Assembly (NCBI GenBank): GCA_034434515.1
Contig: DAOTZA010000193.1
Span: 1-19,378, forward strand
DNA: 19,378 nt
Origin: NAK19 sp034434515
GTDB lineage: Bacteria > Chloroflexota > Anaerolineae > Anaerolineales > UBA4823
Direction of reading: 5' to 3'
Every line of letters begins with the position of its first letter. Position 1 is the stretch's first letter. Position numbers and translations under genes: made by a program. A model generated the notes under the pieces. That model worked only from the letters and a program-made list of their open reading frames with translations, had not been told where the DNA came from and made no database searches. Of this stretch, positions 8,064 through 15,978 are shown one piece after another.

Positions 8064-8866
8064 GGTATTTCCTTCGCAAAATCAAGTTCCTCAAACGTTT
8101 CCTCTTCACGGATGAGTTGATTGACCTGGTAGTGAATTTCACCAAATTGGGGTGATCTTCGGGTTGCTGCGCTACGGGGTCTGGGGAGATCAATTTTGAT
8201 TTCTGCCTTGATCTCACCGGGTTGTTTTGTAAGAACATAAATTCGATCGGATAATAATATTGCTTCATTCAAGTCATGGGTTACCAAAAGAATGGTGATA
8301 TTGAATTCACTCCAAACCTGCATCAGCCATTCCTGCATGTACTCGCGGGTCTGTGAGTCCAACGCCCCTAAGGGTTCGTCCAATAAGAGCAAGTCTTTGT
8401 GAAACATCAGGGTACGACCAAAGGCGACCCGTTGCCTCATCCCGCCGGATAATTGAGCCGGATAGGATTCTTCACGCCCCGCTAAGCCGAGCTTGGCGAT
8501 GATTTCCATGGCTTCCTGCTCAGCTTTTTTGCGGTCATAATCAAGGATATCTGCGCCAAGGAGCAAGTTTCCAATGACCGTGCGCCAGGGAAGCAGTAGG
8601 TCTTTCTGGAACATGTATCCTACATATCCGGTTTTGCCGGTAACATTTACGTTATTGATGTAAACAGCCCCGCTGGTTGGCGTGAGCAAGCCGGCGATAA
8701 TGTTAAACGTGGTACTCTTGCCACATCCGGAAGGACCCAGCAATGTAACAAACTCTCCCCGCTTGACATAGATATTGATATTTTTAATGGCTGTGACCGT
8801 TTTGCCCGCTTTGGAAACAAACTCTTTGGTTAAGTTCTCGGTTTTCAGCAGTATCTCTTCATGCAT
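8060..8866 (-). CDS. ABC transporter ATP-binding protein, SsuB/TauB type
   Basis: The product is 268 residues from the ATG at 8866, with AGAGG upstream; two TTG codons precede it in frame. All ABC motifs are present: Walker A GPSGCGKST (44-52), Q-loop Gln87, signature LSGGMRQR (139-146), Walker B LLLLDEP with Glu164, D-loop GALDS, and switch His197 in VTHDLNEA. It belongs to the nitrate/sulfonate/taurine ATPase group and energises import together with the permease and binding protein that follow. It is the first recognised gene after the promoter at 9162-9190. Its start lies inside the end of a possible 67-codon leader ORF. Confidence 0.9.
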   Translation of the reverse strand: MHEEILLKTENLTKEFVSKAGKTVTAIKNINIYVKRGEFVTLLGPSGCGKSTTFNIIAGLLTPTSGAVYINNVNVTGKTGYVGYMFQKDLLLPWRTVIGNLLLGADILDYDRKKAEQEAMEIIAKLGLAGREESYPAQLSGGMRQRVAFGRTLMFHKDLLLLDEPLGALDSQTREYMQEWLMQVWSEFNITILLVTHDLNEAILLSDRIYVLTKQPGEIKAEIKIDLPRPRSAATRRSPQFGEIHYQVNQLIREEETFEELDFAKEIP

Positions 8867-9062
8867 CAACAACCTCTTCCCATTGGATGGCTCTATATCT
8901 ACAGAATGAAGAGCTTACGCGCAAATAAGCGGGTGTACCTCCAGGGTTTAATCTGGTGTCCCATTCATTTTCTTCGAGCGAGTGGTCTTCCCGATAACAA
9001 CGAATTCCCCCAGCGTATCCCCAACACGTTTCTTGCGTACCAAGATCACCTAAATGTATCAT
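8859..9062 (-). CDS. Possible small leader ORF coupled to the ABC importer
   Basis: A 67-codon ORF runs from ATG at 9062 to TGA at 8859-8861, and its stop overlaps the ATPase ATG (8864-8866) in ATGCATGA. The composition is protein-like, with Trp, Cys and charged residues spread through it, including DTRLNPGGTPAYLRVSSS, but I recognise no family. There is no Shine-Dalgarno before 9062, and the frame stays open about 16 codons further upstream. It could be a real coupled small protein, a truncated remnant, or a chance frame in a long leader. Confidence 0.3.
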   Translation of the reverse strand: MIHLGDLGTQETCWGYAGGIRCYREDHSLEENEWDTRLNPGGTPAYLRVSSSFCRYRAIQWEEVVDA

Positions 9063-9155
9063 CGTTGATTTCGTTGCTTCGGCTACATCATCATTTGGTT
9101 GGCATTTTTAGTCGGAGTACTACTTCTGACCTTTACTCATCATATGACCTTATGT
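8867..9155 (-). promoter_or_regulatory. Long 5' leader of the ABC importer mRNA
   Basis: The predicted start near 9155 gives a leader of about 289 nt before the ATPase ATG. I compared it by eye with the conserved cores of TPP, FMN, cobalamin, lysine and guanidine-I riboswitches and found no match. It contains the possible 67-codon ORF. It could hold an undescribed control element, or it could simply be untranslated or degenerate sequence. Confidence 0.35.
9138..9149 (-). promoter_or_regulatory. Candidate GntR operator at the ABC importer promoter
   Basis: The minus strand reads GGTCATATGATG, which matches the 12-bp motif at 5967 and 9401 in 10 of 12 positions and contains the palindrome TCATATGA. 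It lies 12 bp after the -10 box, about +6 to +17 of the predicted transcript, where a bound repressor would block early elongation. Confidence 0.45.
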
Positions 9156-9161
9156 TAATAA

Positions 9162-9190
9162 ATTATACTTAATTATTAACTTTATGTCAA
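9162..9190 (-). promoter_or_regulatory. Consensus sigma70 promoter of the ABC importer cluster
   Basis: On the minus strand, TTGACA (9185-9190) and TATAAT (9162-9167) are separated by exactly 17 bp, a perfect match to the sigma70 consensus in a very AT-rich stretch. No other start-site signal is as strong. The predicted start is near 9155. Confidence 0.8.
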
Positions 9191-9366
9191 CTGATTTGTT
9201 CTATTAGTGGGTTGGTTGCCCACAGGTCAAATAATGGCAAGATATGGAGCATAATGGCAGGCTTTAGCTGTTGTTTAGCCAAAATATGCCGCTGTCTAGG
9301 GTTTTTGTGACCCAAATAGCCGGTCGTAAACGATGTTGGCAATAATTCGTCAGAGTTTAATATCGC

Positions 9367-9395
9367 TTGACTCCCCTGTTAAAGCGTGTTATACT
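9367..9395 (+). promoter_or_regulatory. Sigma70-type promoter of the nine-gene sugar operon
   Basis: TTGACT (9367-9372) and TATACT (9390-9395) are separated by 17 bp. The predicted start is near 9402, giving a leader of about 36 nt before the ATG at 9438. The candidate operator begins at 9401. Confidence 0.75.
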
Positions 9396-9400
9396 TAAAT

Positions 9401-9421
9401 GGTCATCAGATGATATGATGA
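9401..9421. promoter_or_regulatory. Candidate GntR operator at the sugar operon promoter
   Basis: GGTCATCAGATG (9401-9412) is identical to the site at the gntR promoter, and its core TCATCAGATGA is a perfect odd palindrome. The following ATATGATGA extends it into a larger imperfect inverted repeat (TCATCA with TGATGA). It covers the predicted transcription start, as expected for repression. Confidence 0.6.
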
Positions 9422-9437
9422 GAAGTCTTTCCGCACG

Positions 9438-10643
9438 ATGAAAATTACACGCATCTCTACCACGCTGGTTGAGGCGAATTGGCGGAATTTCACTTTCGTC
9501 CAAATCTATACCGACGCGGGCCTGATTGGGCTGGGAGAAGCCACCATCCGCAGCCGTGAGCACGCCGTGGCGGGGGCAATCGAAGATATGACCCGCGTTC
9601 TGATCGGGCAGGACCCTTTTCAGATTCAAGCTCACTGGCAGATGCTCTATCAAGACTTTCACAAGCGCGGGGGTGTGATCTTAATGGCAGCCATCAGCGG
9701 CCTTGAAATTGCCTTGTGGGATATCCTTGGTCAAGCCCTGGGTGTTCCCATCTATCAACTGTTGGGGGGCAAATTGCGCGACCGTGTGCGGGTGTATAAC
9801 AACGGCTGGTTTGAAGGCTTGGGCACCACCGATGCGCTGGTTCAGGCTGCCCAACAAGCTGTTCAGGCTGGCTTTACGGCTTTGAAATGGAACCCTTTTC
9901 ACGGCGTCCATGACTGGCTCTCGCCGAAGCAACGCCGTCAGGTGTTGGAAGAAGTGGCTGCCATCCGCCAGGCTGTGGGTGAAGAGGTGGATTTGCTGAT
10001 CGAGGCGCACGGGTTATTGACTCCGGCTGCCGCCGTGCGCATTGCCGCCGATCTGGCTTTGTATCAGCCCTTCTGGTTGGAAGAGCCAGTTCCGCCCGAA
10101 GATGAAACGGCGATGGCTTTCGTGCGCCAGCGTTCTGCCATCCCGATCGCTGCTGGGGAGCGCCTGTACGGAAAATACGAATTTGCCCGCCTGATCGAAG
10201 GGCGAGCGGTGGATATCGTCCAGCCAGACATCACTTACGCCGGCGGCCTGTTTGAGACGCGCTTGATTGCCGCCATGGCAGAGGCGCGCTATGTGGGCTT
10301 TGCCCCGCACAATTCCGGCAGTCCGGTTTCCACTGCGGCCGCGCTGCATCTGGCAGCCTGCACGCCCAATTTTCTCATCCTTGAGTTGCCGACCAGGGAT
10401 GTGCCCTGGCGTGCTGAACTGATTGAACCGCACATTGAAGCGCCCAAAGAGGGGTTTTTGGAAATCCTTCAGCGACCCGGCTTAGGGGTAAAACTCAACG
10501 AAGGCGTAGCTCGAGCGCACCCGTATCAAAACCCGGATCGCGCCTACCTCTCCGCTGTGGTCACTCCCGAAATGGAAAATTTGAAAACACGTTTGACGAA
10601 CCGAACGCCTGATGACGAGGAACAACATGGTCTTGGGAATTAA
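9438..10643 (+). CDS. Enolase-superfamily (mandelate racemase subgroup) sugar-acid dehydratase, galactonate dehydratase-like
   Basis: The product is 401 residues with a typical MKITRI start; the Shine-Dalgarno is weak (GAGAAG, distant). The N-terminal capping domain spans about residues 1-115 and the barrel follows. Predicted metal ligands are Glu189 in IEAHG, Glu215 in LEEP and Glu241 in AGERL. His191 follows the first ligand and His291 in APHN is the second acid/base His, with Asp264 in QPD nearby. This HxG...H pattern matches D-galactonate dehydratase-like enzymes, which dehydrate aldonates to 2-keto-3-deoxy acids. The first ligand is Glu where E. coli DgoD-type enzymes have Asp, so substrate identity is open. 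It is first in the operon and overlaps the next start by 17 bp. Confidence 0.85.
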   Translation: MKITRISTTLVEANWRNFTFVQIYTDAGLIGLGEATIRSREHAVAGAIEDMTRVLIGQDPFQIQAHWQMLYQDFHKRGGVILMAAISGLEIALWDILGQALGVPIYQLLGGKLRDRVRVYNNGWFEGLGTTDALVQAAQQAVQAGFTALKWNPFHGVHDWLSPKQRRQVLEEVAAIRQAVGEEVDLLIEAHGLLTPAAAVRIAADLALYQPFWLEEPVPPEDETAMAFVRQRSAIPIAAGERLYGKYEFARLIEGRAVDIVQPDITYAGGLFETRLIAAMAEARYVGFAPHNSGSPVSTAAALHLAACTPNFLILELPTRDVPWRAELIEPHIEAPKEGFLEILQRPGLGVKLNEGVARAHPYQNPDRAYLSAVVTPEMENLKTRLTNRTPDDEEQHGLGN

Positions 10644-12531
10644 TGGAAAATTATTGCGAGTCAACTTGAGTGACTCCACCTGGCGGGTGGAAGCTATTGA
10701 GGATTCGTTCTGGCGAGTCTATTACGGCGGTTGGGGATTGATTGCCTATTACCTGCTCAAGGAACTGCGCCCGGGCATTGACCCGCTGAGCCCTGAAAAC
10801 AAGCTGATCTTTGCCAATGGTCTGGTAACCGGGGCAGCGATTGGCGGCAGCGGTCGTCATGCGGTTGGGGCAAAATCGCCGCTCACGGGTGGTTTTGGAG
10901 AAGCCGATGTGGGCGGTTTTTGGGGGGCGGAGCTTGCCAAGGCTGGCTACGACGCAATCATCATCGAAGGGCAAGCTCCGAAGCCCGTTTATCTGGTTGT
11001 GCGCGATGGAGCGGTTGAGTTTCGTCCGGCGGAACATCTGTGGGGCTCGCTCACGGCGCGCACGCAAGCCACCATCCACGAAGAACTGGGCGATCACCGC
11101 CTGCGGGTAGCGCAAATCGGGCCGGCTGGCGAGCGGCTTTCTCCCATTGCCGCCATTATGCACGACATCAATCGCGCTGCTGCCCGCACCGGGCTGGGTG
11201 CGGTGATGGGCAGCAAGAACCTGAAGGCGATTGCCGTGCGTGGCACGCAAAAGGTGACTCCCCGTGACCCCAAGGCGCTCAATGAGCTGGCGAAATGGTA
11301 TGCGCAACACTTCCCGGAAACGTGGGCGGCCGACCTGCGCCTGAATGGCACGGCTTCGGGCGTCGTCCATCACCAACTCAGTGGTGGCTTGCCCACCCGC
11401 AACTTTCAACAGGGGATTTTCGATGGTTTTGAAGCCATCAGCGGCGAGACCATGACCGAGACCATCCTCAAGGAGCGCGATACCTGTTTTGCCTGTCCGG
11501 TGCATTGCAAGCGGGTGGTCGAAGTGCAGGAAGGCGCCTTCCCGGTTGACCCCGTTTATGGCGGACCCGAATATGAAACCATTGGCGCCTTTGGTTCGAT
11601 GTGCGCGGTGGATGATCTGGCGGCCATTGCACGGGCTAACCAACTGTGTAACGCCTATGGCATGGACACCATTTCGGCTGGGGTTACGGTGGCATGGGCA
11701 ATGGATTGCTTTGAACGGGGCTTGCTTACGCTGGAGGACACCGGCGGCATTGAATTGCGCTTTGGCAATGCGCAGGCGATGGTGCAGGTTGTCGAACTGA
11801 TGGGCAAGCGCGAAGGCTTTGGCTTTCTTCTTTCGCAGGGGTCCTTGCGCGCCGCACGGGCGATCGGGCGCGGCACAGAAGCGTTTGCCGTGCAGGTGAA
11901 GGGACAGGAAGTGCCGATGCATGAACCGCGCATTAAGTACGCCCTGGGCATCGGTTATGCTGTTTCACCCACCGGGGCCGATCATAATCACAATGTCCAT
12001 GACACCGATTACACTACCGAAGAGAGCATTGCTCCTTTGAAACCTTTTGGCATCACCCGCCCGCTACCCATCCATGACCTGAGCCGCGAGAAAATGCGTC
12101 TGGCTGCCGTGGAGATTCCCTGGTCGGTCACGATGAATCTAATGGGGTTCTGCGGCTTCATTTTCTTTACGATGGGGCGACCGCAACTGGTTTCCCTGAT
12201 TCAAGCGGTGACCGGTTGGGACTTGACCATGGAAGAGCTGTTAAGGGCTGGTGAGCGGGCTTACACGCTGGCGCGCGTCTATAACCTGCGCGAGGGGCTG
12301 ACGGCAGCCGACGATCGTTTGCCAGAGATCTTTCATCAACCCTTTCAAGAAGGACCCTCGGCCGGCAATTACCTGCCCCCAGAGCAGGTGCAGGAGGCAA
12401 AGCAGATGCTCTATGAGCTGCTGGGCTGGGAGCGCGAAACGGGCGTTCCGAGCAAGGCTTGTTTGGAACGGTTGGGCATTGCCTGGGCAGCCGCACACCT
12501 GCCCCAGGCGGCGCAAAATGCGTTGGAATAG
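10627..12531 (+). CDS. Aldehyde:ferredoxin oxidoreductase, tungsten-type (AOR family)
   Basis: The ATG at 10627 has GAGGAAC upstream; an earlier ATG at 10612 lies before that site. The product is 634 residues, close to the usual 600-630. The AOR N-domain begins with NGKLLRVNLS and contains the pterin-contact segment AVGAKSPLTGGFGEADVGG (about 80-97). NRAAARTGLGAVMGSKNLKA (about 183-202) lies in the second domain. The [4Fe-4S] ligands are all present: Cys287, Cys290, Cys294 (CFACPVHC) and Cys509 (MGFCGF). The family oxidises aldehydes to acids with a bis-pterin tungsten (or Mo) cofactor and reduces ferredoxin, in the cytoplasm of anaerobes. Its place between a sugar-acid dehydratase and a sugar importer suggests an aldehyde from sugar breakdown, such as glyceraldehyde, or an aldose itself as substrate. 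Confidence 0.92.
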   Translation: MVLGINGKLLRVNLSDSTWRVEAIEDSFWRVYYGGWGLIAYYLLKELRPGIDPLSPENKLIFANGLVTGAAIGGSGRHAVGAKSPLTGGFGEADVGGFWGAELAKAGYDAIIIEGQAPKPVYLVVRDGAVEFRPAEHLWGSLTARTQATIHEELGDHRLRVAQIGPAGERLSPIAAIMHDINRAAARTGLGAVMGSKNLKAIAVRGTQKVTPRDPKALNELAKWYAQHFPETWAADLRLNGTASGVVHHQLSGGLPTRNFQQGIFDGFEAISGETMTETILKERDTCFACPVHCKRVVEVQEGAFPVDPVYGGPEYETIGAFGSMCAVDDLAAIARANQLCNAYGMDTISAGVTVAWAMDCFERGLLTLEDTGGIELRFGNAQAMVQVVELMGKREGFGFLLSQGSLRAARAIGRGTEAFAVQVKGQEVPMHEPRIKYALGIGYAVSPTGADHNHNVHDTDYTTEESIAPLKPFGITRPLPIHDLSREKMRLAAVEIPWSVTMNLMGFCGFIFFTMGRPQLVSLIQAVTGWDLTMEELLRAGERAYTLARVYNLREGLTAADDRLPEIFHQPFQEGPSAGNYLPPEQVQEAKQMLYELLGWERETGVPSKACLERLGIAWAAAHLPQAAQNALE

Positions 12532-12619
12532 GCAGGCAATGATCGCTGGCGACCGAGCATTGTCTGTTTATGGTTTGTGACCATCGGTTTGTTCGATTTT
12601 GTCTGATAAGGAGGATGAC
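12532..12619 (+). other. Short intergenic gap inside the operon
   Basis: This 88-bp gap separates the oxidoreductase from the transporter genes. It ends in a strong Shine-Dalgarno (AAGGAGGATGAC) before the ATG at 12620. No terminator or clear promoter is seen, so read-through from upstream is assumed. Confidence 0.5.
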
Positions 12620-14098
12620 ATGAAGAAACGATTGACGCGGCGTGAATTTTTGAAGTTAGGGGCCTTTGGCAGTGCGGCTTTCCTGGTGGCGCGTTGCGCT
12701 CCTGCGCCGACCCCTACAACCGCCCCGGCTGGACCCACCTCTCCACCGCCCGTTGAGACCGCCGCCCCGCCCCCGGCCGAGACGATGGCTCCAGCCCCAG
12801 TCAGTGATGCCACCTACGAAGAATGGATCAACACCGTCGCCAGCACGGATCCGCTCGAAATCCGCATCGCCCACTGGTTCGACCCCAACAATCCTTCAGA
12901 GCATAATCAGGAGTTGATCGATTGGGCAACGGGCGAATGGAAAAAACGCTACCCCAACGGCAAGATCAACTGGGAGCTGATCGGTTGGGGCGAGATCGAT
13001 CAAAAGACGGCCGGCTTCGTCATGGCAAACGAGGCGGTGGACATCACCTACAACTGGGGAGGGGCGACGGAAAACTGGTGCAGCGGCGATTTCGTCCTGC
13101 CGCTGGATGGCCAAATGCCGCAATGGTGGATCGATTCGCGCATCCCGGCTACCCTGCAACCGCCCTCCAACGGGTTGTGCAGCGATGGGCGGTTGGTGAT
13201 GGCAGCCATGGGAATGGAAAATCAAGCCATGATTGTGCGCGCCGATTTGCTGGAAGCAGCCGGGATTGACCCTGCTAGCCTTGCCTCGCAGGAAGGGTTT
13301 GTGGCAGCCATGCAAGCCCTGAGCAAACAGCCCGGCTTCGAGAAGCCCTATGCTTTCAAGATGGGCGCCGATTGGTCGATGATGGACTCGATCCTGTTTG
13401 CCTGGCGCGGCAATGGCTTGACGCCTGGCGACTTCCGTCCCGATGGCTCGGAAAAGGATGCTTGGGTACAATCGGCCGAGTTTGTCAAAAAGCTGATGGA
13501 ACTCACCCCCGAAGCAGCCTTGAACTGGACCTGGGCAGAGGTCGAGCAGGCCTATTCAACCGGGCAGATCGCAGCCATGGATCACGGTAACTGGTTCTAC
13601 AGCGTGGGCAAGACCCTGGATACCGAAGGCAAGATCGTCAACGAAAAGGTCACCGGCCTGGTACCGTATCCCTATGGGCCTTCCAGCCCGGAGAAGAAGC
13701 CCTATATTACCTTTAGCCTGACCGGCTTCTACCTCTTGAAGACATCGCCGGAGAAGAACCGCCGCGCTGCCCTCGACCTGATGGCGATTCTCTCCCAAAC
13801 CAAGGCGGCCTGGAAGCATCAAGACGGAACCGTGCCGCCGACCACCGGCTGGACGATCGAAGACCGCCTCAAAGAAGCCTATGATCCCTCCATTGCCTGG
13901 TGGTGGAAGCGCTGGGAAGAGATGAACCAGACCAGCCGCATCCTGCCGTTGACCGGCTTTCTGGCACGGGATGAGATTACCGGCGCAGCTTATCCGTTGC
14001 TGGTCTCGATGTACCGCAACGAGATCACGCCCGAACAACTTTACACGCAATTGCGCGAGATCGCTCTGCCGCTCATCGAAGCCGCCAGAAGCCAGTAA
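12620..14098 (+). CDS. CUT1-type ABC sugar-binding protein, Tat-signal
   Basis: The ATG at 12620 follows an excellent Shine-Dalgarno; a TTG at 12599 is an unlikely longer start. The product is 492 residues. The N-terminus carries a twin-arginine motif (LTRREFLKLG), a hydrophobic segment and a Cys, then a linker of about 45 residues rich in Pro, Thr and Ala. The residue before that Cys is Arg (LVARC), which does not fit the normal lipobox, so lipidation is uncertain. The mature domain is a family 1 extracellular solute-binding protein, rich in Trp as in carbohydrate binders. It is followed by two matching permeases, which supports sugar or oligosaccharide uptake. Confidence 0.88.
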   Translation: MKKRLTRREFLKLGAFGSAAFLVARCAPAPTPTTAPAGPTSPPPVETAAPPPAETMAPAPVSDATYEEWINTVASTDPLEIRIAHWFDPNNPSEHNQELIDWATGEWKKRYPNGKINWELIGWGEIDQKTAGFVMANEAVDITYNWGGATENWCSGDFVLPLDGQMPQWWIDSRIPATLQPPSNGLCSDGRLVMAAMGMENQAMIVRADLLEAAGIDPASLASQEGFVAAMQALSKQPGFEKPYAFKMGADWSMMDSILFAWRGNGLTPGDFRPDGSEKDAWVQSAEFVKKLMELTPEAALNWTWAEVEQAYSTGQIAAMDHGNWFYSVGKTLDTEGKIVNEKVTGLVPYPYGPSSPEKKPYITFSLTGFYLLKTSPEKNRRAALDLMAILSQTKAAWKHQDGTVPPTTGWTIEDRLKEAYDPSIAWWWKRWEEMNQTSRILPLTGFLARDEITGAAYPLLVSMYRNEITPEQLYTQLREIALPLIEAARSQ

Positions 14099-14117
14099 GG
14101 GCATGGTTGGTTAAAAC

Positions 14118-15068
14118 ATGGTTAAACCACAGGCGATCACCCCCGCCGCAGAGGTTACGCCTGGCAAGCCAGGGCTTTTCTCCAGCCGTCTCAAACGCGA
14201 TGAGCTTTTGCTGGGCTATGCCCTGCTGGTGCCGAGTTTCCTGTTCATCGGTCTGGTGATCGGTTATCCGTTGGTGCGTTCCGCTCAATTGAGCTTAAAT
14301 CGCTTTAAGCTGACCGCCGGGGTCGATTCGGAGCAGTTTTGCGGGTTGTGCAACTTTCAAAGCCTGCTCCGCGACCCCTTCTTAGAGGTCTATTTGCGCA
14401 ACCAGGCTATCTGGGTGCTGGGGGCAACTTTTTTACCGATCCTGTTTGCCTTGATCCTGGCTTTGCTGATGGATCGCGAACTGCGCGGGCGCTGGTTTTG
14501 GCGCTCGGTGGTCTTGATCCCCTGGATGATGCCCATCGCCACCACCGCCCTGACCTGGCGCTGGATTTACGACCGCCAGTGGGGCTTGCTCAATTATTAC
14601 CTGCGCCAGGTGGGGGTCATCTCCCAAAACGTCGGCTTTCTGACCGATAAACTCTGGCTGTGGCCTTCGATTCTACTGATGGCGATGTGGATGTGGTTTC
14701 CCTACAACTACGTTGCCATCCTGGCGGCTTTGCAAGCCATTCCTAAGGAGATGCGCGAAGCTGCCCGCGTCGATGGCTGTACGTCCTGGAAAGAAATCTG
14801 GTATATCACCCTGCCCAGCATTCGCCCGGTGCTAAATTTGTTGATTGTGCTGGGGTTGATCTGGTCGATGAACGACTTCACGGCCATCTTTTTGCTCACC
14901 GAAGGTGGCCCGGGCATCGATTCGACCACCCTGGCGCCGCTGGTCTATAAAGTTTCCTTTCGTTACTACGATTTGGGCAAGGGCGCAGCGATCGGCATGG
15001 TTTTGATGATTATCAGCCTCATTTTTGGGGCAATCTATTTGCAAATGGTCAAGGCGGAGGAGAAATGA
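14118..15068 (+). CDS. ABC sugar transporter permease, MalF/UgpA type
   Basis: The 316-residue protein has about six membrane segments; the first lies near residues 31-53 (LLGYALLVPS onwards). The EAA loop that docks the ATPase reads REAARVDGC with Glu214-Ala216 and Gly220, then TLPSIRP at about 231-237. No strong Shine-Dalgarno is seen at normal spacing, so translation may depend on the gene before it, 19 bp upstream. Its stop overlaps the next ATG (ATGA, 15065-15068). It forms the CUT1 channel with the next gene. Confidence 0.88.
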   Translation: MVKPQAITPAAEVTPGKPGLFSSRLKRDELLLGYALLVPSFLFIGLVIGYPLVRSAQLSLNRFKLTAGVDSEQFCGLCNFQSLLRDPFLEVYLRNQAIWVLGATFLPILFALILALLMDRELRGRWFWRSVVLIPWMMPIATTALTWRWIYDRQWGLLNYYLRQVGVISQNVGFLTDKLWLWPSILLMAMWMWFPYNYVAILAALQAIPKEMREAARVDGCTSWKEIWYITLPSIRPVLNLLIVLGLIWSMNDFTAIFLLTEGGPGIDSTTLAPLVYKVSFRYYDLGKGAAIGMVLMIISLIFGAIYLQMVKAEEK

Positions 15069-15922
15069 GCCGCGCCCACCGTCTTTTGCGTCTTTTGAAG
15101 GAACAAGTGCCAGTCTATGGGGCGCTGGTTGGGCTGACGCTTTTTATTGTCGTGCCTTTCCTGTGGCTGTTGACTTCGACCGTGCGCCCGGTAGCGGAGT
15201 TATACGTTTATCCGCCGCGCTGGATTCCGCAAACCTTCACCCTAGTTGCCTATCAAAAGGCGTTTCAAACCTTTGCCAGGCCGCTGCTCAATTCGGCCGG
15301 GTATGGTTTGGTGACGGCGATTTTGACTCTGGTCGTAGCCTGTCCGGCCGCCTACAGCCTGACTCGCCTGAACTATCCTGGCAAGCGCAGCGTGACTGGG
15401 GTCTTTTTGATAACCCAGATGCTGCCCTTTGTCTTGTTGCTTTTGCCGTTGTATATTATTTATCTCAAGTTGGGCTTATATAACACCCGCCTGGGCTTGA
15501 TCATCGGCTTCACCGCTCTTACGGTGCCCTATTCGGTGCTGTTGTTACGCAGTTTCTTTGCGGGGTTGCCGATCGAGTTAGAAGAACAGGCGATGATCGA
15601 TGGTTGCACCCGCCTGGGGGCGTTGTGGCGCATCGTGCTGCCGCTTTCGACGCCGGTGCTGGTTGCGGTGGTGCTCAGCAGCGTTGTCCTGGTTTGGAAC
15701 GATGTCTTGTTTACCATCTTTCTCAGCAAAGACCTGGAAGTCCAAACCGCTTCAGTGGCTCTCTACCGTTTCTTTACCGTGCGCTCTGCCTCCGGGGGGG
15801 TTGCCCAAAAAGAGGTCATGCTGGCTGGCGGGGTGATCCTGACCTTGCCGGTCATCGTTTTGTTCACCTTTCTGCAGAAATATATCGCCGCCGGCATTAC
15901 CGCCGGGGCGTTGAAGGGCTGA
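15065..15922 (+). CDS. ABC sugar transporter permease, MalG/UgpE type
   Basis: The 285-residue partner permease starts at an ATG overlapping the previous stop, with GGAGGAG just upstream. The EAA loop reads EEQAMIDGC (Glu174, Gln175, Ala176, Gly180) and continues to VLPLSTPV, so one EAA alanine is Gln. A Gly-rich loop before the last membrane segment (near SASGGVAQKEVMLAGG) is usual for MalG-type proteins. No ATP-binding subunit for this system is encoded in the operon; CUT1 systems often share an MsmK-like ATPase encoded elsewhere. Confidence 0.88.
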   Translation: MSRAHRLLRLLKEQVPVYGALVGLTLFIVVPFLWLLTSTVRPVAELYVYPPRWIPQTFTLVAYQKAFQTFARPLLNSAGYGLVTAILTLVVACPAAYSLTRLNYPGKRSVTGVFLITQMLPFVLLLLPLYIIYLKLGLYNTRLGLIIGFTALTVPYSVLLLRSFFAGLPIELEEQAMIDGCTRLGALWRIVLPLSTPVLVAVVLSSVVLVWNDVLFTIFLSKDLEVQTASVALYRFFTVRSASGGVAQKEVMLAGGVILTLPVIVLFTFLQKYIAAGITAGALKG

Positions 15923-15978
15923 AACCTGCGCCAGCGCGCAGAAAATCTTTGCTAGCCATCAAAACAAGGAGTTACAGG

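Larger units (their letters stand above)
9063..9437. other. Divergent intergenic control region
   Basis: The gap carries two outward-facing promoters, one for the ABC importer (leftwards) and one for the sugar operon (rightwards), each with a candidate GntR site just past the start. Between them, about 9191-9360 shows no gene and no clear hairpin. Confidence 0.6.

Noticed and set aside
8867..9155. TPP, FMN, cobalamin, lysine or guanidine-I riboswitch in the importer leader
   Set aside because: By eye none of the conserved core sequences could be found. The leader is reported only as an unexplained region.
10651..11922. Long minus-strand frame of 423 codons opposite the AOR gene
   Set aside because: It is antisense to a well-conserved AOR with all four Fe-S cysteines, has no family resemblance, and arises from the GC-rich codon pattern of the true gene.
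15604..15978. Long N-terminal extension of the double-ASRT protein into the permease gene
   Set aside because: The extension overlaps the MalG-type gene in another frame and has a low-complexity Arg/Gly/Pro-rich composition. A strong Shine-Dalgarno and ATG at 15979 define the real start.
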